Below are positions 11,756-24,098 of a stretch of 64,000 nucleotides of DNA, one piece after another (the first letter of the stretch is position 1; each line of letters opens with the position of its first letter). The translations under genes were made by a program, and so were the position numbers. Below the pieces are notes generated by a model that saw only the letters and a list, made by a program, of their open reading frames with translations, ran no database searches and had not been told where the DNA came from. The stretch is from Siphonodentalium dalli (lineage: Eukaryota; Mollusca; Scaphopoda; Gadilida; Siphonodentaliidae), in NCBI GenBank assembly GCA_032622095.1, contig CP136069.1, positions 154,989,043-155,053,042 of the forward strand. Reading direction: 5' to 3'.

Positions 11756-13355
11756 ACATGTGAAAAAGGCTTTCCATTATAGTTATCATCCATCAGAATG
11801 AATAGTGCTTACTAAAGCTTGACAACAGAATTTGCCATTAAAAACATTTCATGGCCAATGAGCTAACAAATGTTCTGTACTGGCATATTGAATACCAATT
11901 ATTTGTACTATTGTACAGGTATAATGTAATTAAACAGTTTTGAGTTACAAAAGTAAGACAACTCTTTCTGCACGGTACTGTGCTTGCGGCCAGATTGATT
12001 CGGTCAATGCGCTTACAATTTTCTATAAATAGTAACATTTTGGAATTATTACCTCTCGATCACTGTTCGATTATAATCTTTGCCACTAACTCGGCCAATG
12101 TTCTTCCGTTTGTGATTTCACGCAACAATTCCCTTTCTATTCCTTCCCTGTCGAATTGACTACCGATTGCGATGTCAATTTGTTTTTCGCTTTAATATTC
12201 TAATGTGCATGACGCTATTCCAGCGAACGGTCATCCTCCCTAGAAGCCATTTCTGAGAACGAAACCCGATTCAATCCCAATCGAGTCGGAAGTGCTCGGG
12301 CATTTCCGTGACTGCACAAGACAACGCATCGGTTTGTTTTTTCGTGTTATTATGGTGAGATTAATCGGGACGATTGATGAAATATAAATAGTTAGCCGAA
12401 TGGCCGTATAATGTGTACAAACTGACTTCAGGATGGGGGGTTTCGTGTATCTGAGTTATTTTATTCACTCTTCCCACAGAATGACGCAGGGAACTCAATT
12501 GTGAGGTTCAATTTACGTTTCACATCACTTTAAAATTTGAGGGACATAACAAGTAAATGAGTGGGGTGAAGTCAACTCCTGTGGTCATGGGTGCAGGGTA
12601 CTCGATCATATCCCAGACTATTATATATGAGTTTTCATCGTCGTTGCATGAACGTTTGACCTCTGGTGACATCATCAATGAAAAAGTCACATGTTTTGTG
12701 CTATCAGTAGATAGATTATTTAAATACCTACAAAATTAAACTTAATTACAAAATCACATGTTAAAATCCAATCACAATGACATCACTCATATGGGATATC
12801 AGTTTCCCCCACCCCATCATAATCGGAAAAAAATGGTAACCAATAAGGCTAAATTTTTACCCAGTAGGTACAATAGGACCCAAAATATTTGTTGTTAACA
12901 TCGTTTTTCCTTGTCAGTACATAGTAGGGTACATGAAAATACCAAAGAAGTTAAGTAGTGTGGGGGGGGGGTGCATGAGGGTTTCTACCAGCTCATGGAC
13001 TAATAAAATTTGGCAAACTTTATGTTACATGAAAACAAGAGGTGTGCACTCGAGTGCTAGCATACCCCCTGTGGCAAATTCAACCCGCATTATCTGTAAA
13101 CCCAACAAAAAAGATTTTTAACTTTAAAGAAAAATTCGGACTAATAATATCGATATGGTGTCACAAGAAGCTTGTACAGAAAAAATTATTCAAATTGGTT
13201 CATATTTGTTAAAGTTATTAACACGTTCACTGCCGAAAACCAATGGGTAATTCCATCCCATATGCCGACATGGGATTTGATGTTTTGCCGATAGTAGATG
13301 ATATTTTACGTATGTATGAGTAATGGTCATATCGGGTCATATGATGCTGAAACAT
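11756..13355. other. Intron sequence, no feature recognised
   Basis: AT-rich, with no convincing frame. Near 13,030-13,220 it contains a dispersed-repeat phrase ('aaattggttcatatttgtta') that recurs near 14,155. Confidence 0.5.
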
Positions 13356-13681
13356 GTTATAAGACTACTACGAGATAACTCGTAGTCAGCACCTGGGACG
13401 GAATTGATTAATGTTTCATCCCTGGTGCCAGCTACAAGTTATCTCGTAGGTAACTACAATTACGTTGTCAGTGTCTTAGATGACGAAGAGTGCTATAATC
13501 GTATGTAAGACATGGTAAATGAATTTATATATGATAATTGGTACGGACTACGTTGAATAAGACGTCAAAAAATATAATATGTATTTACCTACAAGATAAC
13601 TCGTAGCTGGCACCAGCGATGACCACTGGTGAGTTTCATCCCAGGTGCCGACTACGAGTTATCTCGTAGGAGCTTTATAAC
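13356..13681. mobile_element. MITE with ACTACGAGATAACTCGTAGT hairpins
   Basis: Near-symmetrical ends (gttataagactactacgag and ctcgtaggagctttataac) with internal palindromes tacgagataactcgta at about 13,370 and 13,595 and inverted versions at 13,436 and 13,652. A solo copy of the palindrome sits at about 13,992-14,012. Confidence 0.7.
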
Positions 13682-14039
13682 ACATTTTATCTTTCATTTG
13701 ACCCAGATTTGATCACCAATTCCATTATATATACACAAAATGCGTCCGGGAATGGTCTAGTTGCACATGTATATCATGGTTCAGGGACGTACAGAAGAGG
13801 TGCTGGTGAATTGGAGTATCCTACCAAGATTTCTATCTGGACCCCACCCCTTGTTCGGGCTGTGGAAATCGTTGTATCTCAAGCCATCGTAATTATACAT
13901 ATAAAATCGATCAATGGGATCGTTGGGCATGTAATGGCGCACACAGCAACATTGCTTGCGGTTTGTGTTATTATTTATGTGGTATGAACATTACTACGAG
14001 ATAACTCGTAGTAGCAGTCCCCATGGAACGGTTTACCAA

Positions 14040-14441
14040 GTCAAAATAAGTCGAAAATGAAGTGTAATATTATGAAAAACAGTTTGAGCCAATCCCTAGC
14101 TGCATCATGTAGAGAGGGTATTGTGAGAAGCATGTATACCAAAAATTATTGAAATCGGTTCATATTTGTTAAAGTTATTAAGTCGGACAGAATATTCTAA
14201 GTCAAAATAAGTCGAAAATGAGGCGTAACTTGAAAGTCGGACCGAACCGCAATTAGCATCATGCGGAGAGACCGTCCTAAGAAGATTGCATACAAAAAAT
14301 TATTGAAATCGGTTCATAGTTGTTCGAGTTATGAGGTTGGACGGACGGACGGACGCATGGAGGGAGAAAGCGTGACGGACGGACGGACAGACGCAGTCAA
14401 TCCAGTATACCCCCCATTTTCTTCGAAAGTGGGGGTATAAT
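14040..14441 (+). repeat. Dispersed repeat with gacggacgg run and hairpin tail
   Basis: Units containing 'attgaaatcggttcatatttg' end in a run of ggacggacggacgga and then a hairpin tail (taccccccattttc / gaaagtgggggta) followed by taataa. A similar tail is at about 25,345-25,390. Confidence 0.65.
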
Positions 14442-14522
14442 AACAAGGCTAAGCTTTTAAAGGGGTCCAAGGACCCAGTGGTTAAATGAGTAATCCTAAT
14501 GGCATTGCTATTGCAAAGATAA

Positions 14523-15266
14523 TAGGGCTGCAACAATATGCCCATGTCAAAGTATGATATGTCCCGTGATACGAACCTCATGGTATGATATGTATTGCGA
14601 TACGTACATGTACTGTTGTAGGTAGCTTTGTTTTTGAATAATTTGTCAATAATTTGAGTTATAACTTTAACATAAAACTAAAATGCTGGAATGTACAGTG
14701 TACGAAATGAGGAAATTTCATATTTATCGAACTACATGTAACTATGTAAGATAAATAATATATCAAATATCTGAATAAGTGAGCTGACAAGACTTAGTTT
14801 GTTTATATTATTGTCGTGTCTGACTGCTCAAAACGCATCCATTATAATGTTTCAAAGTAAAGCAACCACTCAGATGAAACGGAAAATAAGATTCATTGAA
14901 ATTGATGCAGCTTGATTTTTGACCAATCAGCATCTGTGTTATATGTTCACATGCTAAATATAGGACTAATCATGGAATTTCCCCAAGAATTGACCTCGAA
15001 CGTGCAGAAGGATACGGAAACAATCAAAGCTTCTCATGAGTTTCCTCGATCGCTGTTTTTAATTAACTACGTTACTTAACTAAACAAAATTAATATTAGC
15101 GAAGGTATTGTGTAGTATTGTCAACTTTAAATAGATAAATATTAAAATAAATAATAAAAGACAGTAAGACAAAAACTGAACCGGAAACATATCGAAACGA
15201 ATCGTGAATCATACCATTGGCATGTACCGCGAATCACCAAAACCGCGATGAATCGTTGCAGCCCTA
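14523..15266. mobile_element. Non-autonomous hAT-like element, TAGGGCTGCAAC ends
   Basis: Ends TAGGGCTGCAAC and GTTGCAGCCCTA. The flanks aaagataa (14,515-14,522) and aaagaaaa (15,267-15,274) match at six of eight positions, consistent with an aged 8-bp duplication. Internal sequence is AT-rich without a transposase. Confidence 0.7.
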
Positions 15267-15571
15267 AAAGAAAAGTGATCATTCCCTTTAAATACTGGCC
15301 CAGGTTCCCTGGTAACTGGTGGTTTCCAGTCAACAATGCACCATCACCAATGTACCACTGTCAAATAACCTATCTGAGTTGAGGGAATCTCAATATGCCA
15401 CTCTGAACGATACATGGCCATTTCGATAAGAAATGAGAATATGTTCATGATCACTGAAGCAAACGTTTTGAAGCAATGAACACTCATAATGAGTCCGTGC
15501 CTCTATTTCTCTGATAATATATTACGTCATCACGCTGTTATTAAGAAGTTAATCACAAGATGGTATGATTA

Positions 15572-15959
15572 TTAACCCTTTACCCAACAGAAGGGCCCTG
15601 TGCCAATGCATTCTCTTATATATGCGAGTCGACCATAGGTCGCCTCGCATATATAAAAGAATGCATTGGCTTAACACATTAAAAATTATAAAATTGTTAA
15701 AGAATGTAAGAAAAAATGGTAAAAAGTGTTAAAAAGATTTTTTTTAGGCCAATGCATTCTCTTATATATGCGAGGCGACCTATGGTCGACTCGCATATAT
15801 AAGAGAATGCATTGGCACAGGGCATAACTGTAACTATCACAATGTGGTCAAGGAGCCGGTTCCAATGATATCCATATTTGTATGGTTCTATTGAGACAGA
15901 CCGAAGATATTTTAGGCTGTTGAAGCTTTATTTGGCCGGTTTGTTGGGTAAAGGGTTAA
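15572..15959 (-). mobile_element. TTAA MITE family A, copy 2
   Basis: Same ends and twin hairpins as the copy at 340-739, opposite orientation. It lies 77 bp downstream (transcriptionally) of the exon at 16,037-16,280. Confidence 0.88.
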
Positions 15960-16036
15960 ATGAAAAGGGAAAGCATACACATGTGAAGTATCAACAACTT
16001 TTCGGGTAAATACGCCAGCCTGTTGCATCACAATAC

Positions 16037-16280
16037 CTGATCGAGTGTCGTCTGTGATATTGAGTAGTCTTCAATGCCTAAAGATTCACGTCCTGTTTCC
16101 ATTTTATGGAACAGCTTAGATAATGCGAGATCATCACTCGCTAGCTGATACTGCAGCATGTTGTGATGCTGCTCCTTGAGCACTGCCTTATCAAAATTTT
16201 CGACCATGTATGACTTCACATTATCAATGTCTGGATTAGGTCCCGCAACCTTTAGGATCACTGTGTACCCATCACCAAAC
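16037..16280 (-). CDS. ABCA1-like: ABCA1-like exon: C-terminal regulatory domain
   Basis: Residues 611-692, FGDGYTVILKVAGPNPDIDN through LKEQHHNMLQYQL to YSISQTTLDQ. FGDGYT and the NMLQYQL motif mark the C-terminal domain that follows NBD2 in ABCA proteins. Acceptor atcctatag, donor gtattg, phase 0 at the end. Two MITEs (15,572-15,959 and 16,373-16,719) flank it within a few hundred bases. Confidence 0.95.
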
Positions 16281-16372
16281 CTATAGGATATATATATAAG
16301 AAATTGGAACTATGTAATTTGTAGGATATATATAAGAAATTGGAACAATGTAATAATGACATACCATCTTGG

Positions 16373-16719
16373 TTAACCCTTTACCCAACAGAATGGCCCT
16401 GTGCCAATGCATTCTCTTATATATGCGAGTCGACCATAGGTCACCTCGCATATATAAGAGAATGCATTGGCTTAACACATATTAAAAATGATAAAAGGCC
16501 AATGCATTCTCTTATATATGCGAGGCGACCTATGGTCGACTCTCATATATAAGAGAATGCATCGGCACAGGGCATAACTGTAACCATCACAATGTGGTCA
16601 ATGAACCGGTTCCAATGATATCCATATTTGTATGGTGTTATTGAGACAGACCGAAGATATTTTAGGCTGTTGAAGCTTTATTTGGGCGTTTTTGGACGGT
16701 TTGTTGGGTAAAGGGTTAA
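16373..16719 (-). mobile_element. TTAA MITE family A, copy 3 (short spacer)
   Basis: Same family, but the A/T spacer between the two hairpins is reduced to about 25 bp. TTAA at both ends. Confidence 0.88.
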
Positions 16720-16876
16720 TTGAAAGTTCTGCTGCCGTATCATAGTTTATTTGTTTATATGAACCCTTTCTATATCAAATGGTTTCTCCCATTAGTTCTA
16801 AAATAAAAGGTCACTGACCACAAGTGTTCCCAGAATCGGTGGCTAACTCCGAGATTGGCAGTGTTATTGAAATTGG

Positions 16877-16964
16877 TTAACCCTTTGAGTGCCAGGGGTC
16901 GATCTCATCGGCCCTAAACCTACAAAATAAGTCTGTTAAAGAATATAAGAATAAATTATTAAAA

Positions 16965-17005
<41 letters not shown>

Positions 17006-17031
17006 TTAGGCCAATGCATTCTCTTATATAC
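16877..17031 (+). mobile_element. Truncated TTAA MITE, family B (GAGTGCCAG end)
   Basis: Starts TTAACCCTTTGAGTGCCAGG, runs through a poly-A tract of about 30 bases (16,970-17,001) and stops inside a shared hairpin arm. The full-length relative is at 31,770-32,009. Confidence 0.75.
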
Positions 17032-17034
17032 ATG

Positions 17035-18205
17035 TCACCAATAATTGTGGGCAGCAGGGTGTGATTCAAATGTTAAAACCCAAGATAGTTACTGGCGGCC
17101 ATGTTTTTAAAAAGTATTCTGGATAAATGGTAAGCTCCAATCTGGAGGTCACACCAAATATCCATATGTTGTTTGGTGATGATCGAATCAAGGATGTGGC
17201 CTGTAGGGTGTGCCAAAGGATTTAGTTATGCAAAGAGTAAAATCCAAGATGGCTCCCGACAGCCATGCTTTCAAAAAAATTCTGAAAATTTGAGAGATCC
17301 CATCTAGTGGTCACCCAGAAGATCAATATGAAGTTTGGTGACGATCGGATGAGACACGTGATCTATAGAGTGTGCCAAATGATTTAGTCATGCAAAGAGT
17401 AAAATTCAAGATGGCTGCCAGTGGCCATGTTTTTATCGAAAATCGTTCATATTCGATAGCTCCTATTAAGAGGTGATCCCAAACATGCCTGTAAATTTTC
17501 AAAACATTTCTCCAATAAATGTGGGCTGCAGGGTGTCCTGATAGATTCAAATGTGAAGACCAAGATAGCCTTGTTTTTTTTTTAAATTTGAAAAAAATAA
17601 ATGTTAAGCACCCATCTAGAGGTCACACCGAATATCTGTATGTAGTTTGGTGTCTGTTCAGGGATGTGGATTGTAGGATGAGCTAAAGGAATTAGTCAGC
17701 AAAAAGTAAAATCCAAGATGGCTGCTGGTGGCCATGTTTTTCAAACTAAAATTTGAAATATTCGATAGCTCTCATCGAGAGGTCATACCTGGAGATTCAT
17801 ATGAAGTTTGGTGATGACCAGATGAGGGATATGGCAAAGGATTTAGTCATGCAAAAAGTAAAATCCAAGATGGCTGCTGGCAGCCATGTTTGTTTTTCAT
17901 CGAGAAGCATTCAAAATCAATAGTTCCCATCTTGAAGATCCCAAACATACCTGCAATTTTTTTTTAACATTTCGCCCATTATTGTGGGCTGCAGGGTGTG
18001 CCGATGGATTCAAATTTTAAATCCAAGATGGCCCCTGGCAGCTATGTTATTTAACAGAATTTGGAAAAAATGATAAGCTCACATCTAGAGGCCACCCCGA
18101 GGATCCATATCAGGTTTGGTGACGATCGGATGTGCACCCACGGATGCCAACCCATGTCAATAGCTCAAACTTGACTTTGTCAAGTTGAGCTAAAAATCAA
18201 AGCAA
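17035..18205 (+). repeat. AAGATGGC repeat array A with hairpin tail
   Basis: About six diverged units of roughly 165-190 bp, each with 'aaatccaagatggctgc', 'ggccatgttttt', a 'ctcccatctagaggtcac' section and 'gaagtttggtgatgatcgga'. It ends in a tail with caatagctcaaacttgac and a hairpin (aacttgac ttt gtcaagtt) followed by gagctaaaaa. Confidence 0.8.
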
Positions 18206-18259
18206 TTTAGAGTATATTATATTCCATCTCTGTTAGAAGCAACTCAATATATATTGTAC

Positions 18260-18352
18260 CTTGATTTAAGGTGCTGTATACTGCCGAGACATTTGAATCT
18301 TCCGTTCACCATTATAGCGATGCGTCCACACAATGCTTCACACTCCTCCATG
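18260..18352 (-). CDS. ABCA1-like: ABCA1-like exon: end of NBD2
   Basis: Residues 580-610, [20 protein letters not shown] then [11 protein letters not shown]. This block follows the H-loop in essentially all ABCA proteins. Acceptor cttctattacag, donor gtacaa. Both junction codons (Ser AGC and Arg AGG) are split and completed correctly by the neighbouring exons. Confidence 0.97.
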
Positions 18353-18901
18353 CTGTAATAGAAGATAAGCTTAAGGTTTTATTAGTTGTCACTTTAATAC
18401 TATTCTTCTTAAAAAATAATGGTTGGACAGAATGTCAGCACAAAGTGGCCAGTATTGTGACAAAACTTTAATCCCAGTTTATAACAGACAATTGGTACAT
18501 CTAAAGTACAAAACAACATAGTTGGTTAGATGCTCGCTCATATTGGATGATTATGTGATTATGTCAAGAATACGGCAAAATGGTAAATAATTTGGCATAT
18601 AGATGCTAGCTTTTTTAAATCACAACAACAATATGTCAGTCAGGAAAGGCTAAAATCTTTCCCATCGAAAAAACACCAGTGATACAAAACGTCTTTTGGC
18701 ATTAGTTCGATTCTTATAAAATTCCTTCATGGCATAAGAACAGAATATTTGAATGTATTCTTTTAAAACTCATTCAGGGGTTCTTCCATACAATTATAAA
18801 AGTATATATTGGAATGAGTTATCGTTAATTTAAAATAATGTGCTTGCAAAATTTGTATATGTCCGAACTTTCCTACTTTTTCCCTGTTCAGCCTTAGTTA
18901 C
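18353..18901. other. Intron, no feature recognised
   Basis: AT-rich sequence between two NBD2 exons; no repeats or frames that I can name. Confidence 0.5.
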
Positions 18902-19005
18902 CTGTGGGATGTCAGTATTACAGATCTTCCATCCTTAATGATTTCGTTGATACATGACCACAAGAATCGTCTGGCTTTCGGGTCCATACCAGTTGTCGGC
19001 TCATC
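18902..19005 (-). CDS. ABCA1-like: ABCA1-like exon: NBD2 Walker B, D-loop and H-loop
   Basis: Residues 546-579, [18 protein letters not shown] through [10 protein letters not shown] plus two bases of Ser. It carries the Walker B Asp, the catalytic Glu, the D-loop (GMDP) and the switch His (TSH). These are intact, so the site looks competent for ATP hydrolysis. Acceptor gttatttcaag, donor gtaact. Confidence 0.97.
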
Positions 19006-19856
19006 CTTGAAATAACAATCGGTATTGAATTAAAGCAATAAAAGCTATGGAATGTGTTTTCAGTTGGTACAGCTGGAAATCCATTTAAATTAAAAGTTTT
19101 TTAAATGATTATTATTTGGAAGAACAAAAAATAATATTTTTTTACCCAAAATATGTATCTCCTAATAAGTATCTTGGACACTGAATGAACTAATGATTAT
19201 ATATTTCTTGCTTGCAAGATTCTAGAAGAAAAATAGAAAAAACGGTACGAAGTACCTAAAGTACCACACGGTCAAACCCGATCAGTTTCAACTTCCGCTG
19301 ACCATGTGACAGTCCTTTCGTTATAAAAAGCCCTGTCAGGTAAGTCTGCAGTCTTTTAATTTCTCCCTGCTGTGTGTTCGATGCGTTTTGACCGAGTGCG
19401 TGGGGTGGGAATGTTGATCCCAACTGGGAGGGCCCTATGAGTTCAGTGTCCAAGATACTTATTGGAGATACATATTTTGGGTAAAAACATATTATATCTC
19501 CGGCAAAGATATCTTGGACACTGAATGAACTATTGGTTATAATTAGAATTCTTGAATAGGAGGAGGCCACGAGGCAGATACTCAGACTAAGCCTATGAAG
19601 CCCAACTGCTGAAGCGGAATAGATTTTCATCCTGTAAAGAAAAGTGTTGTTCTTGGTAGACATGTGTAAGTATAGACCCTTGTGTCCCATACACAGTAGC
19701 TCAGAACTCCAAAAGCAACTGAGCTCCGAAAAGGAAACAGATGTACCTGTACTTCAGGTGCCCTAATGTTCACAGAGTGAAGGTGTCTTGGATAAATATT
19801 GGTCATAGGCAAGGGAGTAAACTCATTCATGCATGGCCCAAATAGGATATAGAGAC

Positions 19857-20460
19857 CTACCCACCTCCAATTCTGAGGATGAAAGAGGGGACTGTAGCAA
19901 ACCGATGAGAAACACGGTTATTACGCTTAGGTAACCCATACCATGGGTTAACAAAAGTGTTACAGAAACTGTTAGAAGCACAACAACTGGCATGATTAAA
20001 CCACATATGGGCATCCGGCAACTCAATGAAATACCTGAATAATTTTGAATGGCGTAAAGCAAGGTGATAATCAGTTATCGCGAGACCACCATAAAACTTT
20101 GGCGCGACCAGTTTTTTGTTCGCGGCAGTGTAATGTTGAGACAACCTCCAGGCCTCAAATTTGCAGGCCTGAACTAATGTTAACTTAAATAGTGTGACGT
20201 AACACTGCCGGCGTTGCGACACAGCCATGTAGACTTGGTCGACATGCGACTGCGGAGATGTTGAAGAAAACCCACCACTGTGGTGTCTATATATTGGATC
20301 GTCGGTCCAGGTGGACCCTAGATCTGCAGAACCTTACATGACCCTGATATGAGAAGGTGGAGAATGCCCACCCCCAATCCTGAGAACTAGTCAGGATGGC
20401 ATGATCCGGTTTTTTGGATATGGTACTAGTGGAACACCTGGTCAGAACCTCGGGACTGAA
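19857..20460 (-). pseudogene. RNase-H-like remnant of the DIRS-like element
   Basis: Spread over shifting frames: LTSSQDWGWAFSTFSYQG resembles a 'TDAS..GWG' strand, DTTVVGFLQHLRS resembles the 'DNTTVV.Y' strand, and LFRYFIELPDAHMWFNHASC resembles the 'G.P.vDlFAt..N' segment of DIRS/Ngaro RNase H domains. The order is correct for these proteins. At least two frameshifts make it non-functional. Similarity is judged by eye only. Confidence 0.5.
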
Positions 20461-22788
20461 TACCATACCTGAACAGAGGAGAGGAGGACTGACCGAGACC
20501 TCGGCCGATGAGAGGGACTGAATCACGCAATCCCTGACGTAAAATCTGATGAGAATTAGAATCACGAATGTAAGGTTATTCTCGGAAAAGCAGCACCATC
20601 GCTGAATAAATGTGCTATGGTGATCCTCACCCAAGAGAACAGATTCGTAGGCCTCCAATTCTGATCAGGTGAGAAGGCAAAGCTTGACTGGACTCCTGGT
20701 CTTTTCGGGGAAAAGATGGGAATGGGGTGACATGACCTATTCATGGAGACCTCTGTGGTTAGCGTGTATTAATTGTCATCACGGACAACGCAGTGAGGCG
20801 AATTCTCATTCCGCCGGGGGTTTACTGACGCTACTAACGAAGTGGAAGTTCGGGTGGTACATGATTGAAAACTCACGCCAGGGTGCGACCCCTGAGCAAG
20901 GTCGCATGCACTTAAGCATCACCCCACAAGGCAGCTTTGTCATACCTGGGAGAAGCACAGGAACGGATCCTACTAGAGCAGTGCCTGCAAGTGCTGTAGC
21001 CGGGTCATTGGTCGGCGAGTACAAAGAAAGGAGGTAATATTGTACAAAAAAGCGGTGTAATGATCGCGACAAGTAGCAATGTGGTAGCCACGGCAAGAAA
21101 AGGTTCTGAAAACCGGTATATTCCACGATAGAATGAACCTGGATTGACTGAGGCAGGACCAGCGGTAGCTGCCACAGAACATCCACTGCTGCTCTTCTCT
21201 TCGGAGGCTGCGGAGACCACGACTACAAATAGAGGAGGCATGACCACCAACCTACTCTGAGCCTGCAGCGTAGGCTGTTCCGAGTTTGCAGAAAAAGGCT
21301 CCATGCGTTATTGTTTCGTCCTGATATGGAGGCCCCATCCAGTCCTTCGATTGTGGGGAAAACAGGTATTTTGGACGATCGCGCATCACGTTCGAAGTGT
21401 ACTAGCTCAGTTGTGGAAGTTGTTGAGAAATTATATAATAATTATCAAAGAGGGTCCATGTTGTTGACATTTGAGCTCAGTTGTAGCGATAAAGAGATAT
21501 ATCCGTGGCCAGACCCCATTTTAAATGAACCACAACAATGCGGTAGTGTGCCTGTTTTCCGAGGCACTGTTGGTACTGTGCTGGTAATGCATGCAAAGAA
21601 TGGTGCACAAGTGTTAGTCGAAAATCGAAGGACTGACCCATCCGAAACTACCCTCTTGGAAGGCACTCTCGGATGGACACGACACACATCAAACGCTTCC
21701 GAATCCAGGGGATGTAGTAACAGCACATCCTCGTCTCCATGTGGCACCATCCGTCTAGGAGATGGAGAAAAGGGGCAAGCATCCCGACTAGGTTGCTTGG
21801 TTTGATGAGGAACAAATTCCGGTGCCTCGGGATTTAAGATAGAATCCTGGAAAGGTTCTGGCCTGGGAGCTGAAGAAGGCCAAGGCCACACTGGGGGAGG
21901 TGACATAAACGCAGGAGAATAGTCGGGATACTGGCCCGCCCCAGGACCAGGAGGGACGGAAGCCGTAAAAGACTCAACAAATGGAGGACTGGTAGGAACC
22001 CATGTGGTGAAATCCCCTGGAATGGAGGCAGTGGCAGGTGAACATTGAACTGCGAGGCAGGCAATGGGTCGATAGCACTAGGGCTTGCAAGCTTTACGGA
22101 CCACCAGCATTGTGGTAGCTATGGCAAGTAGCCGGCATGTGCAGCAAAGGAAAGAACCCGGACACGCCGGAGGCAGGACCAGCGGAAGCTACCACTGAAC
22201 TTCCAACGCTGCCCTTCTTAGCTGAGACTGTGGAGGCTGCGACTAAAGTAGAGGAGGCATGACCACCAACCAACTCCAAGCCCTCAGGCTGTATGGAGGA
22301 AGCAGAAGAAGGTGCCACGTCAGAGGGAAAATAATATTTACGAAGTTGTCATCGTAAAAGAATTTAAAACTTTATTCAATGTAGAGACAAGCCTCACATT
22401 GGCTAGTTTATCTGGCATCCGTGAGAAGAAATATTGTACAATATTCTCTCCAAATTGTTTTGATAGGAATTTTCAGTCAAAGTGACATCTCCAAACTGGA
22501 GCATAGTTTATAAGTCAACACCGTATTGCGACCGGTACATGTTTTAAAATCCCAACGAGAACCCGAATTATTCTAAGAGCGTGAAGGCCAAACGGGAAAC
22601 GAAGCAAAAAACGACATTTATTCTGAGTGATTCTCGTAAACAAAACAAAATTGTTTTAGTGGTTATTGCAATTATATATCCACGGAGCACTGTCATTGAA
22701 GAGAGGAATTCTCAAACCCCCTAGCAAACAATGACGAGACAGTATTTTAGAATAAAGGATTGTTGATCAATTGTGATTCCGAAAAAGG

Positions 22789-22848
22789 AAACACGTGTCA
22801 TTGCAAGAAATTAGGAAACACGTGTCATTGCACGAAATTAGGAAACAC
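22789..22848 (+). repeat. Short tandem repeat, ~26-bp unit, 2-3 copies
   Basis: Repeats of ggaaacacgtgtcattgca followed by agaaatta, inside the DIRS-like element near its right terminal repeat. Confidence 0.6.
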
Positions 22849-23150
22849 CGCGTTGTGATTAACAATATAGTCAAGAGAACGTTCATTAAAGTTTGAACAG
22901 ATGAACATAGCGACTTATCTTACGAGGTAGAAGAAATTAAGAGACCGCAGACTTACCTGACTGGGCTTTTTATAAGGAAAGGACTGTCACATGGTCAGCG
23001 GAAGTTGAACCTGATCGGGTTTGACCGTGAGCGTACCTTAGGTACTTCGTACCGATTTTCGATTTTTCTTCTAGAATCTTGCAAGCAAGAAATATATAAC
23101 CATTAGTTCATTCAGTGTCCAAGATATCTTTGCTGGAGATATTGAAGGTA

Positions 23151-24098
23151 TTTGTTCCTATTTTCATTATCATTAATCCTCCAATGATGAGATTCCACAT
23201 GTTAAAAGTAATGTGTGTAATCAATCTACTGACACAGAAACCAATGTGTTTGATTTGAGCAATGAATATAACTCTAAAATGCATATAGCATTGATCATGA
23301 TCAATTGCAGTGTGTTGTGTATTTCCTCATTACATTATTTGCAACAGCAATGGTGGCAATCAAGTCACTTTAAATTATGTTCTTCATATTAATACAAAAG
23401 GAAATATTAATAGTAGCACATTGAATAAATGTTCTGGTAAATACCGTGATGAGTAAATTTGGACACCTCGGGAAGCAAATATGTTTATGATTAGCCCAAG
23501 TTGCTATTTGATCAGCGATATTTCAATAACCTCTATTGACATGGAGAACACCTTGAGGACCAAACTATTTTAAACAACTACCTTAATCCAGGGGTGGCAG
23601 TGCAGGGGATCCAGCCCCCTTATATTACAGTAATCTGTTACATTTTTGCACTAAACAATGGCCATATCGATGACAACATTGATGGCTCAGCACATACTTG
23701 AAACTTGACCAAACCGTTCTCATGCAAAGGCCACACACAAGGTCTCATAAAATTCTGTCAAACATTTTTCAAGTTATCATTAGGACAACAAACATTTTGG
23801 ACAGATGGACAAACACATTGACAGATCGACACCGCTCATTTCTAAAGCACCTGATTTTTTTTTCGGGATACAAAGACCCCCTTCTAGTAACTGCCTTACA
23901 TAAGCACCTTAATTAACTGACAAACATAATTGGCTTCAAACAGTTTCTTAAGATAACTAATTCAAACCCTAATACCACCATCAAGACATGTCAACTTGAA
24001 TATTTCTTTAATGGTAATGTTTGGCATTATAACTAAGTTTTTGAGTGGGACCAAGCCATTTAGTATGAAATATAAAGCATAGTCGTATAAGAGCGACA
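23151..24098. other. Intron, little recognised
   Basis: A 'caggggtggcagtgcagggg' phrase near 23,590 and a 'ggacagatggacaaacacattgaca' stretch near 23,798 look like dispersed-repeat debris. There is no gene. Confidence 0.45.

Larger units (their letters stand above)
19147..23150 (-). mobile_element. Degenerate DIRS-like retrotransposon with inverted terminal repeats
   Basis: About 220-bp inverted repeats at 19,147-19,365 and 22,930-23,150 (shared stretches include ttgcaagattctagaagaaa and cttccgctgaccatgtgaca). A short partial repeat of the terminal sequence lies inside at 19,440-19,545. The minus strand holds a broken RNase-H-like region, and the more GC-rich interior (20.8-22.3 kb) has two diverged direct repeats (21,075-21,270 and 22,100-22,300). 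Inverted ends plus this RNase H type point to the DIRS order. No tyrosine recombinase is recognised. Confidence 0.6.

Noticed and set aside
20669-22318. Overlapping 100-160-codon frames on both strands in the GC-richer block
   Set aside because: They overlap in several frames, match no family that I know, and lie inside the DIRS-like element. They follow from locally higher GC and low stop density.
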